Below are positions 9,398-19,811 of a stretch of 64,000 nt of DNA, piece by piece (the first letter of the stretch is position 1; the number at the start of each line of letters is the position of its first letter). The position numbers were made by a program, and so were the translations under genes. The DNA comes from Pseudoalteromonas sp. 0303 (GTDB lineage Bacteria; Pseudomonadota; Gammaproteobacteria; Enterobacterales; Alteromonadaceae), in the NCBI RefSeq assembly GCF_013349995.1, contig NZ_JABVXF010000004.1, positions 124,001-188,000 of the forward strand, given 5' to 3'. The notes beneath the pieces were generated by a model. That model saw nothing but the letters and a program-made list of their open reading frames with translations. It searched no databases and was not told where the DNA came from.

Positions 9398-10630
9398 TTA
9401 AAACTCACCTTGGAACCACTTAGTAATACGGTTCCACCAATTATTATCACCTTCAGCTTTCGACTTTTGTGCATTCATCGATTGCATTGTACGGCCGTAT
9501 TGTAACAAACCAACCGCGGTCGCGTACGAAGGATCATCTACATAATCTGTCAAACCAACAATCCCGATTGGTTTGCCAATTCTGACTGGCATTTGGAAAA
9601 TGTCTTCTGCCACTTCCATTGCACCCGTCATTTTTGCTGTTCCGCCAGTAATGACGAGACCTGCAGCAATTTGGTCTTCAAAACCTGAGCGGCGTATTTC
9701 TTCCATCGCCAACTCGAATAATTCTCTAAAACGTGGCTCAACAACCTCAGCTAAAGTATGGCGCGACATAATACGTGCAGGTCGGCCACCAACACTCGGT
9801 ACTTCAATTGTGTCTTCGTTGCTTGCCATTTGGCTACTCGCACACGCATATTGTACTTTGAGTGACTCAGCATGTGATATAGGTGTTCTAAATATTTTTG
9901 CAATATCACCAGTCACTTGGTTACCCGCCACTGGAATAACCGCTGAATGACGAAGCGCACCATTAATATAAATGGTGATATCCATGGTGCCCCCACCGAT
10001 ATCTAACACGGCTACACCGAGCTCTTTTTCGTCATCTGTGAGTACTGAATAACATGATGCCAGTGCAGTAAAGATCAACTGATCCACTTCAAGGCCACAA
10101 CGCTCAACACATTTCTCGATATTCTTTGCCATATCGTTTGAGCAAGTAATGATGTGCGCGCGAGCTTCCATACGCACCCCGCTCATGCCAAGTGGGTTTT
10201 TAATCCCTTCTTGCATATCGATGCTGTATTCTTGTGGCAATGCATGGAGCATTTTTCGTTCTGCCGAAATAGGCACTGAACGAGCTATGTGAATGACATT
10301 TTCAATATCTTCGTCAGTCACTTCCGTGTTGTTAATTGCCACGACACCGCTTTCATTTTGGCACTGGATATGTTTACCAGAAATACCTAAATAAACAGAG
10401 CTAATACGACAATCAGCCATCAACTCTGCTTCATCTATAGCTCGACGAATCGATTCAGAAACAAGGTTAAGGTCGTTAACGCCGCCTTTATCCATACCAT
10501 GCGATACTTGGCTGCCAACACCCACAATGCTTAGTTTGTTATCTGCGGTGATTTCACCAACGGTGGCCACAACTTTCGATGTGCCAACGTCTAATCCAAT
10601 CACTAGGTTTCTTTCTGCTGACTTGGTCAT
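9398..10630 (-). CDS. ftsA: Cell division actin homologue FtsA
   Basis: FtsA tethers FtsZ filaments to the inner membrane and recruits later division proteins. The 410-residue protein has the actin-fold phosphate loops GLDVGTSKV (near residue 13) and LDIGGGTMDI, the adenosine motif VITGGTAKM, and a C-terminal amphipathic membrane-targeting helix (WWNRITKWFQGEF). Its ATG overlaps the ftsQ stop by four bases (ATGA), indicating translational coupling. Confidence 0.97.
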   Translation of the reverse strand: MTKSAERNLVIGLDVGTSKVVATVGEITADNKLSIVGVGSQVSHGMDKGGVNDLNLVSESIRRAIDEAELMADCRISSVYLGISGKHIQCQNESGVVAINNTEVTDEDIENVIHIARSVPISAERKMLHALPQEYSIDMQEGIKNPLGMSGVRMEARAHIITCSNDMAKNIEKCVERCGLEVDQLIFTALASCYSVLTDDEKELGVAVLDIGGGTMDITIYINGALRHSAVIPVAGNQVTGDIAKIFRTPISHAESLKVQYACASSQMASNEDTIEVPSVGGRPARIMSRHTLAEVVEPRFRELFELAMEEIRRSGFEDQIAAGLVITGGTAKMTGAMEVAEDIFQMPVRIGKPIGIVGLTDYVDDPSYATAVGLLQYGRTMQSMNAQKSKAEGDNNWWNRITKWFQGEF

Positions 10631-11406
10631 GCCTTACTCTTATTTTCTAATTGTTCTTCTTGCACTGGCTTCCAGCTCACTGCAAGACCGGTATCATACC
10701 GTAAATCAACAACATCGATTTGTGCATCTGCACGTTGTTCCATGCGCGGATACACGTCAATAAAACGCTGTACACGCTTTGCTTTTTCTTTGCGGCCTAA
10801 GTTCAGGCGAATGCCGTTATCAAGCCATAACTGCCACGAAAAGCGCTCAGAAAGCGCTAAACTGGTCAGCTCTAAGTTATTCACTTTGAGCATTTCTTGA
10901 AATTGACTAAAAGCAGTCCACGCCTCGATTTCACTGCCTTCTGGACCATATAGCTGTGGCAAGCTTGTAGGTAATTTATCACTACTTGCTTGGAAAACTT
11001 CGCCAGCTTGGTTTAACAGTAAATCACTGTTCCAATGCGCTACAGCTTGATGCTCAACAACATATACTTGCAAGGTATCTGGCCATTGCTTTCTGACCGA
11101 TGCCGTTGCCACCCAAGGCAAGCCTTGTACTAAGCGTTGCACATGTTTTACGTCTAATTCAAAAAAACTCGATAAGTCGGCTTTTTTTATTGCACCAATA
11201 ATTGCTTTCTCATCAGTATATTGGGGTTGCCCAAGTACTGATAGGTGCTTTATTTGTGCGTCTTTGTTCTCTACCAACCAATCTGAGACGCCTGTAGTGA
11301 TTTTTACTAATGCAAAAATCACTACTAGAAAAAAGCTCACACCAAAAATCAACGACCAATTTAGCTGCTGTTTTAATTGTTGTGCTTTTTCTAAAAAAGG
11401 ATGCAT
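10627..11406 (-). CDS. ftsQ: Cell division protein FtsQ
   Basis: FtsQ is a bitopic inner-membrane protein that links early and late divisome parts through FtsL and FtsB. The 259-residue form has a short basic cytoplasmic tail, one membrane helix (SLIFGVSFFLVVIFALVKI), a POTRA domain (IKHLSVLGQPQYTDEKAI) and the beta domain with ASVRKQWPDTLQVYVVEHQ. The start was set at ATG 11406, one base after the ddl stop codon (TAATATG); the longer frame begins at a TTG within ddl without a good ribosome site. It overlaps ftsA by four bases. Confidence 0.95.
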   Translation of the reverse strand: MHPFLEKAQQLKQQLNWSLIFGVSFFLVVIFALVKITTGVSDWLVENKDAQIKHLSVLGQPQYTDEKAIIGAIKKADLSSFFELDVKHVQRLVQGLPWVATASVRKQWPDTLQVYVVEHQAVAHWNSDLLLNQAGEVFQASSDKLPTSLPQLYGPEGSEIEAWTAFSQFQEMLKVNNLELTSLALSERFSWQLWLDNGIRLNLGRKEKAKRVQRFIDVYPRMEQRADAQIDVVDLRYDTGLAVSWKPVQEEQLENKSKA

Positions 11407-11407
11407 A

Positions 11408-12328
11408 TTAAAGGGTTTGCTCCAAAATGCGAACAACTAATTGCTCAAAGCTTGCACCATTAGCTTTTGCTGCCATTGGTACTAAAGACTTTTCTGTCAT
11501 GCCTGGTACCGTATTTACTTCTAATAAGTAAAAGTTACCTTGCTGATCACGCATCGCATCAACACGACCCCAACCACTTGCACCGACTAAATCAAACGCT
11601 TTTAATGCCATATCTTGCAACAATTCAGTTTCTTGCACAGATATATCTGCAGGGCAATGATACTGAGTTGTATTCGATTGATACTTAGCTTGATAGTCAT
11701 AAAAACCATTTGGCGTCGTCATCTCAATGACAGGCTGAACATCTTGCCCTAGCACAGCAACAGTAAATTCACGGCCAGTGATCCATTGCTCAACAAGCAC
11801 TTGGCTATCAAACTTAAATGCAGCATTAAGCGCAGCATCGAGTTGCTCCGCACTGTTTGCTTCTGCCATTCCAATGCTTGAACCTTCATGTGACGGTTTC
11901 ACCATCACTTTACCAAATTCATTAATAATCGCTTGGCTATCAAACTCATGGCGGCTATCAACAACAGCATAAGGTGCTGTGCTCAGCCCCATTGCTTTAA
12001 ATAAATGCTTACAACGTACTTTATCCATCGCAAGCGCAGAACCTAAAACATCACTGCCTGTATATGGAATACCCATAAACTCAAGTGCACCTTGAATAGT
12101 GCCATCTTCACCACCACGACCATGAAGGGCAATGAATACACGTTCAATGTTTAATTCTTTTAATTGCCATAACGGCTGATCTTTCGGATCAAAAGCAATG
12201 GCATCAACGCCAGCACTTTGCAAAGCATTCAATACAGCTTGGCCTGATTTAAGAGATACTTCTCTTTCGGCAGATGTGCCGCCGAAAAGTACCGCTACTT
12301 TGCCAAATTTGTCACTTAACTGGCTCAT
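11408..12328 (-). CDS. ddl: D-alanine--D-alanine ligase
   Basis: The enzyme joins two D-alanines for the peptidoglycan stem peptide. The 306-residue protein shows the ATP-grasp pattern: [15 protein letters not shown] at the N-terminus, [21 protein letters not shown] (ATP-binding loop), [10 protein letters not shown], and the metal site [11 protein letters not shown]. The size and its position between murC and ftsQ fit the DdlB form. Its start overlaps the murC stop by four bases (ATGA). Confidence 0.97.
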   Translation of the reverse strand: MSQLSDKFGKVAVLFGGTSAEREVSLKSGQAVLNALQSAGVDAIAFDPKDQPLWQLKELNIERVFIALHGRGGEDGTIQGALEFMGIPYTGSDVLGSALAMDKVRCKHLFKAMGLSTAPYAVVDSRHEFDSQAIINEFGKVMVKPSHEGSSIGMAEANSAEQLDAALNAAFKFDSQVLVEQWITGREFTVAVLGQDVQPVIEMTTPNGFYDYQAKYQSNTTQYHCPADISVQETELLQDMALKAFDLVGASGWGRVDAMRDQQGNFYLLEVNTVPGMTEKSLVPMAAKANGASFEQLVVRILEQTL

Positions 12329-13776
12329 ACGTTTACCTGCTTTAGTTGTTCAATAGACAACTCGGTTGCTGCTAACTTTTTCACTAACTGGCCTATGTTA
12401 CCAGCGCCTTGTGTTAAAACTAAGTCATTATCTTGCAGTGTATTTGCTAGGACACCGGCAAGCTCAGAGCTACTAGCAACATGCAGCGGCTCTTTACCAC
12501 GTTGGCGTAAACTACGACATAAACTCTTGCTGTCAGCTCCCACGATTGGCTCTTCGCCCGCTGAATACACATCTAGCAGTAATAACTGATCAACATCAGC
12601 CAGTACTTTGACAAAGTCTTCGTATAAATCACGGGTTCGACTATAGCGATGCGGCTGATAAATCATCACTAAACGTTTATCTGGCCAACCTTCACGAACC
12701 GCCGCAATCGTCGCCGCAACTTCTGATGGGTGATGACCATAATCATCAACTAACATCACATTGCCGCGCTCATTTTCAAAGCTTCCGTAATGCTGAAAAC
12801 GACGGCCCACCCCTTCAAATTTTGTTAACGCTTCTAAAATTGCATGGTTAGCGATGTTTTGATCTTTAGCGACCGCAATCGCTGCAGTCGCGTTAAGCGC
12901 ATTGTGCTTACCCGGCATATTAAGCGTAACTGCTAGGCTTTCACCTTGCTTATTCACAACATTAAATGAACAAGTATTTGCTGTTTGGCTAAAATCAACC
13001 ATACGGTAATCAGCTTCAGCCGACTCACCATAGGTAATAACAGGACGCCCAAAGCGAGGGATCAGCTCTGCCGCAACCTCAGAATCAATACACACTACAG
13101 CTAAACCATAAAACGGTAAGTTATGAATGAAATCAACATACGTGTCTTTCATTTTTTCTAAGCTACCGCCGTACGTATCCATGTGATCTTCTTCAATATT
13201 CGTGATCACCGATACCATAGGCTGTAAATGTAAGAATGACGCATCGCTCTCATCAGCTTCTGCAATTAAAAAGTCACTTTTACCAACCTTGGCATTACTC
13301 CCAGCACTGTTTAGCAAGCCACCAATAATAAAGGTTGGATCAAGGCCTGCTTGTGCATAAATGCTCGCGATTAAACTCGTGGTTGTTGTTTTACCATGAG
13401 TGCCTGCCACTGCAATACCGTGGCGAAAACGCATTAATTCAGCCAACATTTCTGCGCGGCGAACAATTGGAATACGCGCCGCTTTTGCTGCTTTAATCTC
13501 AGGGTTTTGCTCGTTAATCGCACTTGATACCACCACCACGCTGGCATCTTTTACATTGTTCTCATCATGACCAATAAATACTTCTGCACCCACTTTAATT
13601 AAGCGCTCAGTCATCGCACTGTGCGCAATGTCTGAACCTGTGATGCGGTAGCCTTCAAAAGCAAGTACTTCGGCAATACCACCCATGCCTGCGCCACCAA
13701 TACCCACAAAGTGGATAGTGTCGATACGACGCATCGCAGGACGAGTGTTGTTTTCTTTCATCGTGCTTTCTTTCAC
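12325..13776 (-). CDS. murC: UDP-N-acetylmuramate--L-alanine ligase MurC
   Basis: MurC adds L-alanine to UDP-MurNAc, the first step of stem peptide synthesis. The 483-residue product has the [17 protein letters not shown]ossmann signature, the ATP loop GTHGKTTTT, the EADESDASF block and the C-terminal DDYGHHPSE motif. The upstream start is a GTG at 13776, two bases after the murG stop; an ATG five codons later (13761) is also possible. The GTG gives an N-terminal extension about as long as that of E. coli MurC, so it is kept, with reservation. Confidence 0.95.
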   Translation of the reverse strand: MKESTMKENNTRPAMRRIDTIHFVGIGGAGMGGIAEVLAFEGYRITGSDIAHSAMTERLIKVGAEVFIGHDENNVKDASVVVVSSAINEQNPEIKAAKAARIPIVRRAEMLAELMRFRHGIAVAGTHGKTTTTSLIASIYAQAGLDPTFIIGGLLNSAGSNAKVGKSDFLIAEADESDASFLHLQPMVSVITNIEEDHMDTYGGSLEKMKDTYVDFIHNLPFYGLAVVCIDSEVAAELIPRFGRPVITYGESAEADYRMVDFSQTANTCSFNVVNKQGESLAVTLNMPGKHNALNATAAIAVAKDQNIANHAILEALTKFEGVGRRFQHYGSFENERGNVMLVDDYGHHPSEVAATIAAVREGWPDKRLVMIYQPHRYSRTRDLYEDFVKVLADVDQLLLLDVYSAGEEPIVGADSKSLCRSLRQRGKEPLHVASSSELAGVLANTLQDNDLVLTQGAGNIGQLVKKLAATELSIEQLKQVNV

Positions 13777-13778
13777 TA

Positions 13779-14852
13779 CTAATCTCTTCTATCTGCTAGT
13801 TGCTCACAGCGTTTTGCAACATTGGCTGTGGCATCTAAAATAGCAAGCTGTTTTGCTTTACTTGCCATTGTTGAAATTTTTTCTGGTGCATTTACGTAAG
13901 GCGTTAATAACTCAACAACTGCCGCTTGGTTAAACTCACTTTGCTGCATAATCAACGCTGCTTGCTCAGTCACTAAATACTTTGCATTGGCAGTTTGATG
14001 GTCATCTACAGCATGCGGAAAAGGCACAAATAAGGCCATTCTTCCTGCTGCCGCAATCTCACTCACCGTTAACGCACCAGCACGGCAAATTACCAAATCG
14101 GCCCATTGATATGCACTATCCATATCATCAATAAATTCAGCGACTTTACTATTTTCAGTTAACCCTAACTGTTGATAGCTGGCAGTCACATTCGGTTCAT
14201 TATTTTTACCCGTTTGGTGCCATATATTAAGCGTTGTTAGCGCTGAAAGTTCACTGAATACAGCAGGTAAAGTCTCATTTAGTACCTGTGCACCAAGTGA
14301 ACCGCCTACCACCAGCACATTAATTGGTGTCGTTGTTTGCTTAGCAGTGACATTAGCGACACTTGCTCTGACTGGGTTACCCACTACTTCACATTGTTCT
14401 TTTGCAAAAGCCGATGGAAAAGCTGCCAGCACTTTGTTGGCAAACTTCGCTAGCCAGCGGTTACTCATGCCTGCAACAGCATTTTGCTCATGAATAACCA
14501 AAGGAATTCCTAAGCTCTTTGCTGCAATGCCAGTAGGTCCGGTCACATAGCCCCCCATAGCAAGAACAACATCAGGCTTTTGAGCTTTTAAAATTTTACG
14601 TGCTTGAAAAATCGCATTCATCACCATAAAAGGTGCTTTAATCAGGCGTTTAATTCCATTTCCGCGTACACCTTTCACATTGATAAAATCAATCTCAATG
14701 TTGTGCTTAGGTACTACCGTTGCTTCCATTCTATCAGGCGTGCCAATCCAGCTAACTTGCCAGCCTTGCTGTTTTAAAAAGTCAGCAACTGCAATACCTG
14801 GAAAAATATGGCCACCGGTACCACCTGCAACAACAAGTAATTTTTTACTCAT
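13779..14852 (-). CDS. murG: Lipid II synthase MurG
   Basis: MurG transfers GlcNAc from UDP-GlcNAc to lipid I at the cytoplasmic membrane face. The 357-residue GT-B glycosyltransferase has the [10 protein letters not shown] loop at residues 10-19, the acceptor-side block [12 protein letters not shown], the second glycine-rich loop [10 protein letters not shown] and the UDP-GlcNAc site around [16 protein letters not shown]. Its ATG overlaps the ftsW stop by four bases. Confidence 0.97.
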   Translation of the reverse strand: MSKKLLVVAGGTGGHIFPGIAVADFLKQQGWQVSWIGTPDRMEATVVPKHNIEIDFINVKGVRGNGIKRLIKAPFMVMNAIFQARKILKAQKPDVVLAMGGYVTGPTGIAAKSLGIPLVIHEQNAVAGMSNRWLAKFANKVLAAFPSAFAKEQCEVVGNPVRASVANVTAKQTTTPINVLVVGGSLGAQVLNETLPAVFSELSALTTLNIWHQTGKNNEPNVTASYQQLGLTENSKVAEFIDDMDSAYQWADLVICRAGALTVSEIAAAGRMALFVPFPHAVDDHQTANAKYLVTEQAALIMQQSEFNQAAVVELLTPYVNAPEKISTMASKAKQLAILDATANVAKRCEQLADRRD

Positions 14853-16024
14853 CGCTTACCTCCACGTGAGGTTGCCTGCTTAGTCGCCATCTTTGTTTCA
14901 AAATCTATTCGCAAAAGTACACCTGTTGCTATGGTCATAATTAATAAGCTAGAACCACCGTACGAAATAAACGGTAGTGTTAAGCCTTTGGTTGGCAAAA
15001 TACCTGCACTTGCACCAACATTTACCATGGTTTGAAACGCAAACCAGATACCAATAGCAAAGGCAAAATAGCCTTCGTACTCTTTGCCACATTGCAGCGC
15101 TTTTTGGCCAATTAACAAGGCTCTGAATACGAATACAGCAAGCACAATCAAAATACTAAATACGCCAAAAAAGCCGAGCTCTTCACCAATCACTGCAAAT
15201 ATAAAGTCATTATGTGCTTCGGGCAGGTATTGCAGTTTTTGTACGCTATTGCCTAAGCCTTGACCAAACCAACCACCTTGGCTGTACGCCATTAGCGATT
15301 GTACTAACTGATAACCTTTACCGAATGGATCTTCCCACGGTTCTAAAAAGCCTGTAACACGAGCCATACGATATGGTTCAGCGATAATTAGCACCACCAC
15401 TGCAGCAATACCCGTTAAGATAAGGCCAAAAAACTGCCATAACTTAGCACCCGCTAAAAATAACAAACCAACTGTCGTCACAAACAATACAACCACTGTA
15501 CCTAAGTCTGGCTGCATCAAAATCAAAAACGCATACACACCAAATACAGCTAATGGCTTAAAGAAACCTTTTAAGTTCTCTTGTACTTCTTCACGTTTAC
15601 GCACTAAGTAACCAGCAATGTAGCTAAAGAAATACAATTTGGCGGCCTCAGCAACTTGAAAGCCCACTGGGCCAATAGGTATCCAACGCTTTGCACCGTT
15701 CACTTCACGGCCAACAATCAGCACCAAAACCAGCAAACCTAAACCCAGCAACAATAAATAGGCGTTACTGCGCTTCCACCAATCCATAGGCACGTTAGTG
15801 GCAATCCAAAATAAGAAAAAGCCCATAATTAAGAACATGCCATGGCGAATGATAATGTGATACGGATTATCAAATAATCGCTCTGCTGTTGGCATAGAGG
15901 CACTGGTTACCATCACAAAGCCAACGCCAATCAACATCAACATGCAATACAATAACGGCACATCATAAAGTTGCGGCGATTGTTTTGGTGTTAATGCTTC
16001 ACGGATGTCAGCAAATGCAATCAT
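14849..16024 (-). CDS. ftsW: SEDS peptidoglycan glycosyltransferase FtsW
   Basis: FtsW is the division-specific lipid II polymerase acting with FtsI. The 391-residue protein has about ten membrane helices and the SEDS signatures VNGAKRWIPIG, AEAAKLYFF, QPDLGT, EAHNDFIFAVIGEELG and LPFISYGGSS. The start is ATG 16024: the strong GGCGGAGG site ends four bases upstream and the codon overlaps the murD stop (ATGA). A GTG seven codons upstream (16045) would be inside murD and put the ribosome site into the coding part. Confidence 0.96.
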   Translation of the reverse strand: MIAFADIREALTPKQSPQLYDVPLLYCMLMLIGVGFVMVTSASMPTAERLFDNPYHIIIRHGMFLIMGFFLFWIATNVPMDWWKRSNAYLLLLGLGLLVLVLIVGREVNGAKRWIPIGPVGFQVAEAAKLYFFSYIAGYLVRKREEVQENLKGFFKPLAVFGVYAFLILMQPDLGTVVVLFVTTVGLLFLAGAKLWQFFGLILTGIAAVVVLIIAEPYRMARVTGFLEPWEDPFGKGYQLVQSLMAYSQGGWFGQGLGNSVQKLQYLPEAHNDFIFAVIGEELGFFGVFSILIVLAVFVFRALLIGQKALQCGKEYEGYFAFAIGIWFAFQTMVNVGASAGILPTKGLTLPFISYGGSSLLIMTIATGVLLRIDFETKMATKQATSRGGKR

Positions 16025-17346
16025 ACTGCCTCCGCCAATACGCACTGCGCAAAGTCATCACCACGTTGCATATAATTGTTATACATATCAATGCTGGCAC
16101 ATGCAGGTGCTAATAAAACGATATCGCCACTGCTGCTTAACTGTTTTGCTAGTTGCACAGCTTCATGCATGTTGGTGGTTAGGTGACCTTTTTCAGTCAG
16201 AGCCACTAACGCTTTAGCATCTTTACCAAAACAAACAAGCGCTTTTACTTTGTTGTTTAAGTATGGCTTTAAGGCATCTAAATCAGCCCCTTTTGCATCA
16301 CCACCGGCAATCACAACTAGTTGCTTAGCTTGATCAGCTAAGCTTTCAATCGCAGCGATAGTTGCACCTACATTGGTCGCTTTTGAATCGTTAAAGTATT
16401 TTACTTCATTAATTTCAGCAACAAACTGACAACGGTGTGCAAGCCCAGTAAAAGCACTAAACGCTTGCTGGTAATGCTCTTTAGCAATATCAAACGGGCT
16501 CAGTAATGCCATCACCGCTAAGGCGTTTTGTTGATTGTGTGAGCCAACAACATTTAAGCAGCTTGCTGGTAATACTGGCTTACCGTGTGCTGCAAAGTAT
16601 TGCTCACCTTGATGTTCAACCAAGGCAAAATCTGCATTAGCGAGCGCAAAGCTCACTTGGGGCTGCTTTGCAGTATGCGTTGCCACATCAATGGCATTAA
16701 CTACCGCAAGCTCAGAGCCGTTATAAATACTTTGCTTAGAGTCAATGTATGCTTGGTAGCTTGGATAACGATCGAGGTGATCTTCACTCACATTCAATAC
16801 ACAGGCACTTTTTGCTTTTAAGCTGTGTGTAGTATCAAGTTGAAAACTCGACAGCTCAAGTACATACACATCATAGTCTTGCGATAGTAAATCAAGTACC
16901 GCAGTACCAATGTTGCCACCGAGGCCAACTTTATAACCAGCCGCTTTAAGTACTTCAAACGCCAATGTAACTACAGTCGACTTACCATTTGAACCAGTCA
17001 CCGCAACAATTGGTTTATCGGTTAATCGGGCAAAAAGCTCAACGTCACCAATCACTTCAACACCAGCATCAATCGCTTTTGCTACTGCAGGTGTCGCGAG
17101 GCTTAGACCTGGGCTGATGATAATAATGTCATTGCTGGCTAAGTCTGCCTGCTCTAAATCACCAAAGTGAATCGTTAACTCACTGGCATGCTCATTTAGC
17201 CAATCAGCACCCGGCGGCGCTGTGCGGCTATCAACAACAATTGGCTTAATATTCTGAGACAATAAAAAACGCACAATGCCCAGACCGGTTACACCGAGTC
17301 CGAGCACTGAAATTTGTTTGTTTTTAATCTCGTTAATAACTGTCAT
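16021..17346 (-). CDS. murD: UDP-N-acetylmuramoyl-L-alanine--D-glutamate ligase MurD
   Basis: MurD adds D-glutamate to the growing UDP-MurNAc peptide in the cytoplasm. The 441-residue protein has an N-terminal UDP-binding Rossmann domain (SVLGLGVTGLG, near residue 14), the ATP loop VTGSNGKST, LELSSFQLDT, LNVSEDHLDRY and the C-terminal AGGDAKGADL and LLAPACASIDMY blocks. It starts directly after the mraY stop and overlaps ftsW by four bases. Confidence 0.97.
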   Translation of the reverse strand: MTVINEIKNKQISVLGLGVTGLGIVRFLLSQNIKPIVVDSRTAPPGADWLNEHASELTIHFGDLEQADLASNDIIIISPGLSLATPAVAKAIDAGVEVIGDVELFARLTDKPIVAVTGSNGKSTVVTLAFEVLKAAGYKVGLGGNIGTAVLDLLSQDYDVYVLELSSFQLDTTHSLKAKSACVLNVSEDHLDRYPSYQAYIDSKQSIYNGSELAVVNAIDVATHTAKQPQVSFALANADFALVEHQGEQYFAAHGKPVLPASCLNVVGSHNQQNALAVMALLSPFDIAKEHYQQAFSAFTGLAHRCQFVAEINEVKYFNDSKATNVGATIAAIESLADQAKQLVVIAGGDAKGADLDALKPYLNNKVKALVCFGKDAKALVALTEKGHLTTNMHEAVQLAKQLSSSGDIVLLAPACASIDMYNNYMQRGDDFAQCVLAEAV

Positions 17347-18429
17347 TTACCTGATCTTTAATGTCGCAAGGCCAGCAAGTACTAGCACGATTGAAATAAT
17401 CCAAAAGCGCACAATTACGCGCGGCTCAGGCCAACCCTTTAATTCATAATGGTGGTGAATAGGCGCCATTCTAAAAATACGTTGACCACGTAATTTGTAA
17501 GAGCCCACTTGTAAAATCACCGACAATGCTTCCATTACGAACACACCACCCATGATAATAAGTACCAGTTCCTGACGAACCAGCACCGCAATAATACCCA
17601 AAGCACCACCGAGTGCTAATGAGCCTACATCACCCATAAATACCTGTGCTGGGTAGGTGTTAAACCATAAGAAACCAAGTCCAGCTCCCACAATTGCTGT
17701 ACACACAACCACAAGCTCACTGGCGAGTGGCAAATGCGGAATATGTAGGTAGCTTGAGAAATTAACGTTACCTGTTAAATAAGCAATAATGGCAAGCGCT
17801 GCCGCCACTAAAATGGTTGGCACAATCGCTAAACCATCAAGGCCATCTGTTAGGTTTACCGCGTTCGACGTACCTACAATTACAAAGTAAGTCATCACGA
17901 TATAAAACAATCCTAGCTGTGGTAACACGTCTTTGAAAAACGGCACAACTAATGAGGTTTCGCTGCCTTGCTGTGAGGTAAAATAAAGTGCACTGGCAAC
18001 CACTAACGCAATCACTGATTGCCAAAAGTATTTCCACTTAGCGATTAAGCCTTTAGGGTCTTTGCGGATCACTTTACGGTAGTCATCAATAAAACCAACT
18101 ACACCTAACGAGCCCACAACAAATAAGGTTGCCCAAACATATTTATTTGAAAGGTCTGCCCACAGTAATGTGCTGGTAAAAATCGCTCCTAAAATCAAAA
18201 TACCGCCCATAGTTGGCGTGCCTTTTTTAGATAGGTGTGACTCTGGACCATCGTGACGAACCACCTGACCAATCTGCATTTTTTGTAATGCACGAATTAG
18301 TTTAGGGCCAAAATAAAGTGAGATAAGTAGTGCTGTTAAAATACCTAAAATCGCGCGCAGCGTTAGGTAAGAAAAAACATTAAAACCACTGTAATACTGT
18401 GTTAAATACTCGGCCAGCCAAACTAACAT
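17347..18429 (-). CDS. mraY: Phospho-MurNAc-pentapeptide translocase MraY
   Basis: MraY transfers phospho-MurNAc-pentapeptide to undecaprenyl phosphate, making lipid I. The 360-residue protein has about ten membrane helices, the STPTMGG-like motif [10 protein letters not shown], the aspartate pair GFIDDYRKV, the [14 protein letters not shown] block and the cytoplasmic loop [15 protein letters not shown]. It overlaps murF by seven bases and abuts murD. Confidence 0.97.
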   Translation of the reverse strand: MLVWLAEYLTQYYSGFNVFSYLTLRAILGILTALLISLYFGPKLIRALQKMQIGQVVRHDGPESHLSKKGTPTMGGILILGAIFTSTLLWADLSNKYVWATLFVVGSLGVVGFIDDYRKVIRKDPKGLIAKWKYFWQSVIALVVASALYFTSQQGSETSLVVPFFKDVLPQLGLFYIVMTYFVIVGTSNAVNLTDGLDGLAIVPTILVAAALAIIAYLTGNVNFSSYLHIPHLPLASELVVVCTAIVGAGLGFLWFNTYPAQVFMGDVGSLALGGALGIIAVLVRQELVLIIMGGVFVMEALSVILQVGSYKLRGQRIFRMAPIHHHYELKGWPEPRVIVRFWIISIVLVLAGLATLKIR

Positions 18430-19811
18430 GACGATACTCCATTGTTGCCATTTTGCTGGCTATTTACTAAATCTGTGACCACAAGCTCCATACGAGAACT
18501 GCGCGAACCTTTTACAACAACTGTGGTTTTTTGCGTCGATTGAGCAAGTTCATTTTGTAATTGTTGTAATAATTGTTCACGGCTTGAGAAGTGGCGGTTT
18601 GGCTTTTCAAATACATCACTGGCTGATTTACTTAGTACACCTAGGCTATAAAGTTCATCAATGCCTTTTTGCTGTGCATATTCACCGACTTGTTGATGAT
18701 AAAAACGCGCTTCTTCACCAAGCTCGCCCATATCACCTAACGCAAAAATACGACGCCCCGGCATATCACTTAATAAATCAATTGCCGCTTTAACGGATTG
18801 CACATTCGCGTTGTAGGTATCATCAATAACCGTCAATGTGTCTGACACTTTAAGGACGTTTACACGACCTTTAACTTCACCCATGGTTGCCAGCGCTGAT
18901 GCAACACTTTCGAGGCTTACACCCAGCTCAGTGGTTAACGCGGTGGCTATTAATGCATTTGCAATATTATGTTTGCCCGGTAATGCCAGTGTGACAGGTA
19001 CTTTTTTATCTTTATTACAAAGCACAAAAGAAGCACGGGCTTGCTCATCAAGCACCACACCTTCTGCCCAATAATCTAATTGTTGGCTAGTAGAAAAACG
19101 TTTTACGTTGCGATCAGTTAATTTATCAAGCCAAAAATCGGCATAATCACTGTCGCAATTAACTACGGCAACACCATCAGGCTTTAAGCCGTCATAGATT
19201 TCGCCTTTGGCCGTTGCTACACCTTGTAGTGAGCCAAAGCCTTCTAAGTGAGAAGCTGCAACATTACATACCACAGCAACATCAGGTTTCGTCATTGCTA
19301 CTGTGTATGCAATTTCACCAATGTGGTTTGCACCTAATTCAATCACCGCATATTGGTGTTGTGGTTCAAGGCGTAATAACGTTAGGGGTACACCAATGTC
19401 ATTATTAAAGTTGCCTTTTGTTGCCAGTACTTCACCATGGCCAGATAAAATCGCCGCGCACATTTCTTTAACGGTCGTTTTACCCACGCTACCTGTGATA
19501 GCAATTGTTTTTGGTGCAACCTGTGCCATCACAGCTGCGCCAATTTGGCCAAGCGCAATACGTGTGTCACTGACCACAAACTGCACAATATCGACATTAA
19601 CAGGACGCGCTACAATGGCAGCTATCGCGCCTTTTTCTTTTGCTTGCGTAACAAATTTATGACCATCAAAATTAGGCCCTTGTAGCGCTAAAAACACTTC
19701 ACCATCGCACAAAGTACGGGTGTCTGTGTTAATATTTTTTACCGTTTGATTACCACCTTGGTAATCGGTTGCTAGAACTTTAGCTAGCCAATCAAAATCC
19801 ATAGGGATCAT
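18423..19811 (-). CDS. murF: UDP-MurNAc-tripeptide--D-Ala-D-Ala ligase MurF
   Basis: MurF attaches the D-Ala-D-Ala dipeptide made by Ddl. The 462-residue protein has the ATP loop [11 protein letters not shown], the block [13 protein letters not shown] typical of Mur[11 protein letters not shown], and the C-terminal [14 protein letters not shown] and [10 protein letters not shown] segments. The ATG at 19811 overlaps the murE stop (ATGA); another ATG three codons in could also serve. It overlaps mraY by seven bases. Confidence 0.97.
   Translation of the reverse strand: MIPMDFDWLAKVLATDYQGGNQTVKNINTDTRTLCDGEVFLALQGPNFDGHKFVTQAKEKGAIAAIVARPVNVDIVQFVVSDTRIALGQIGAAVMAQVAPKTIAITGSVGKTTVKEMCAAILSGHGEVLATKGNFNNDIGVPLTLLRLEPQHQYAVIELGANHIGEIAYTVAMTKPDVAVVCNVAASHLEGFGSLQGVATAKGEIYDGLKPDGVAVVNCDSDYADFWLDKLTDRNVKRFSTSQQLDYWAEGVVLDEQARASFVLCNKDKKVPVTLALPGKHNIANALIATALTTELGVSLESVASALATMGEVKGRVNVLKVSDTLTVIDDTYNANVQSVKAAIDLLSDMPGRRIFALGDMGELGEEARFYHQQVGEYAQQKGIDELYSLGVLSKSASDVFEKPNRHFSSREQLLQQLQNELAQSTQKTTVVVKGSRSSRMELVVTDLVNSQQNGNNGVSSC

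Noticed and set aside
8328..9401. Long plus-strand open frame (357 codons) opposite ftsZ
   Set aside because: It is the antisense shadow of a highly conserved gene; composition is low-complexity Ser/Ala/Pro and there is no ribosome site.
16025..16045. Upstream GTG start for ftsW
   Set aside because: It lies in murD and would translate through the strong GGCGGAGG site of the ATG at 16024.
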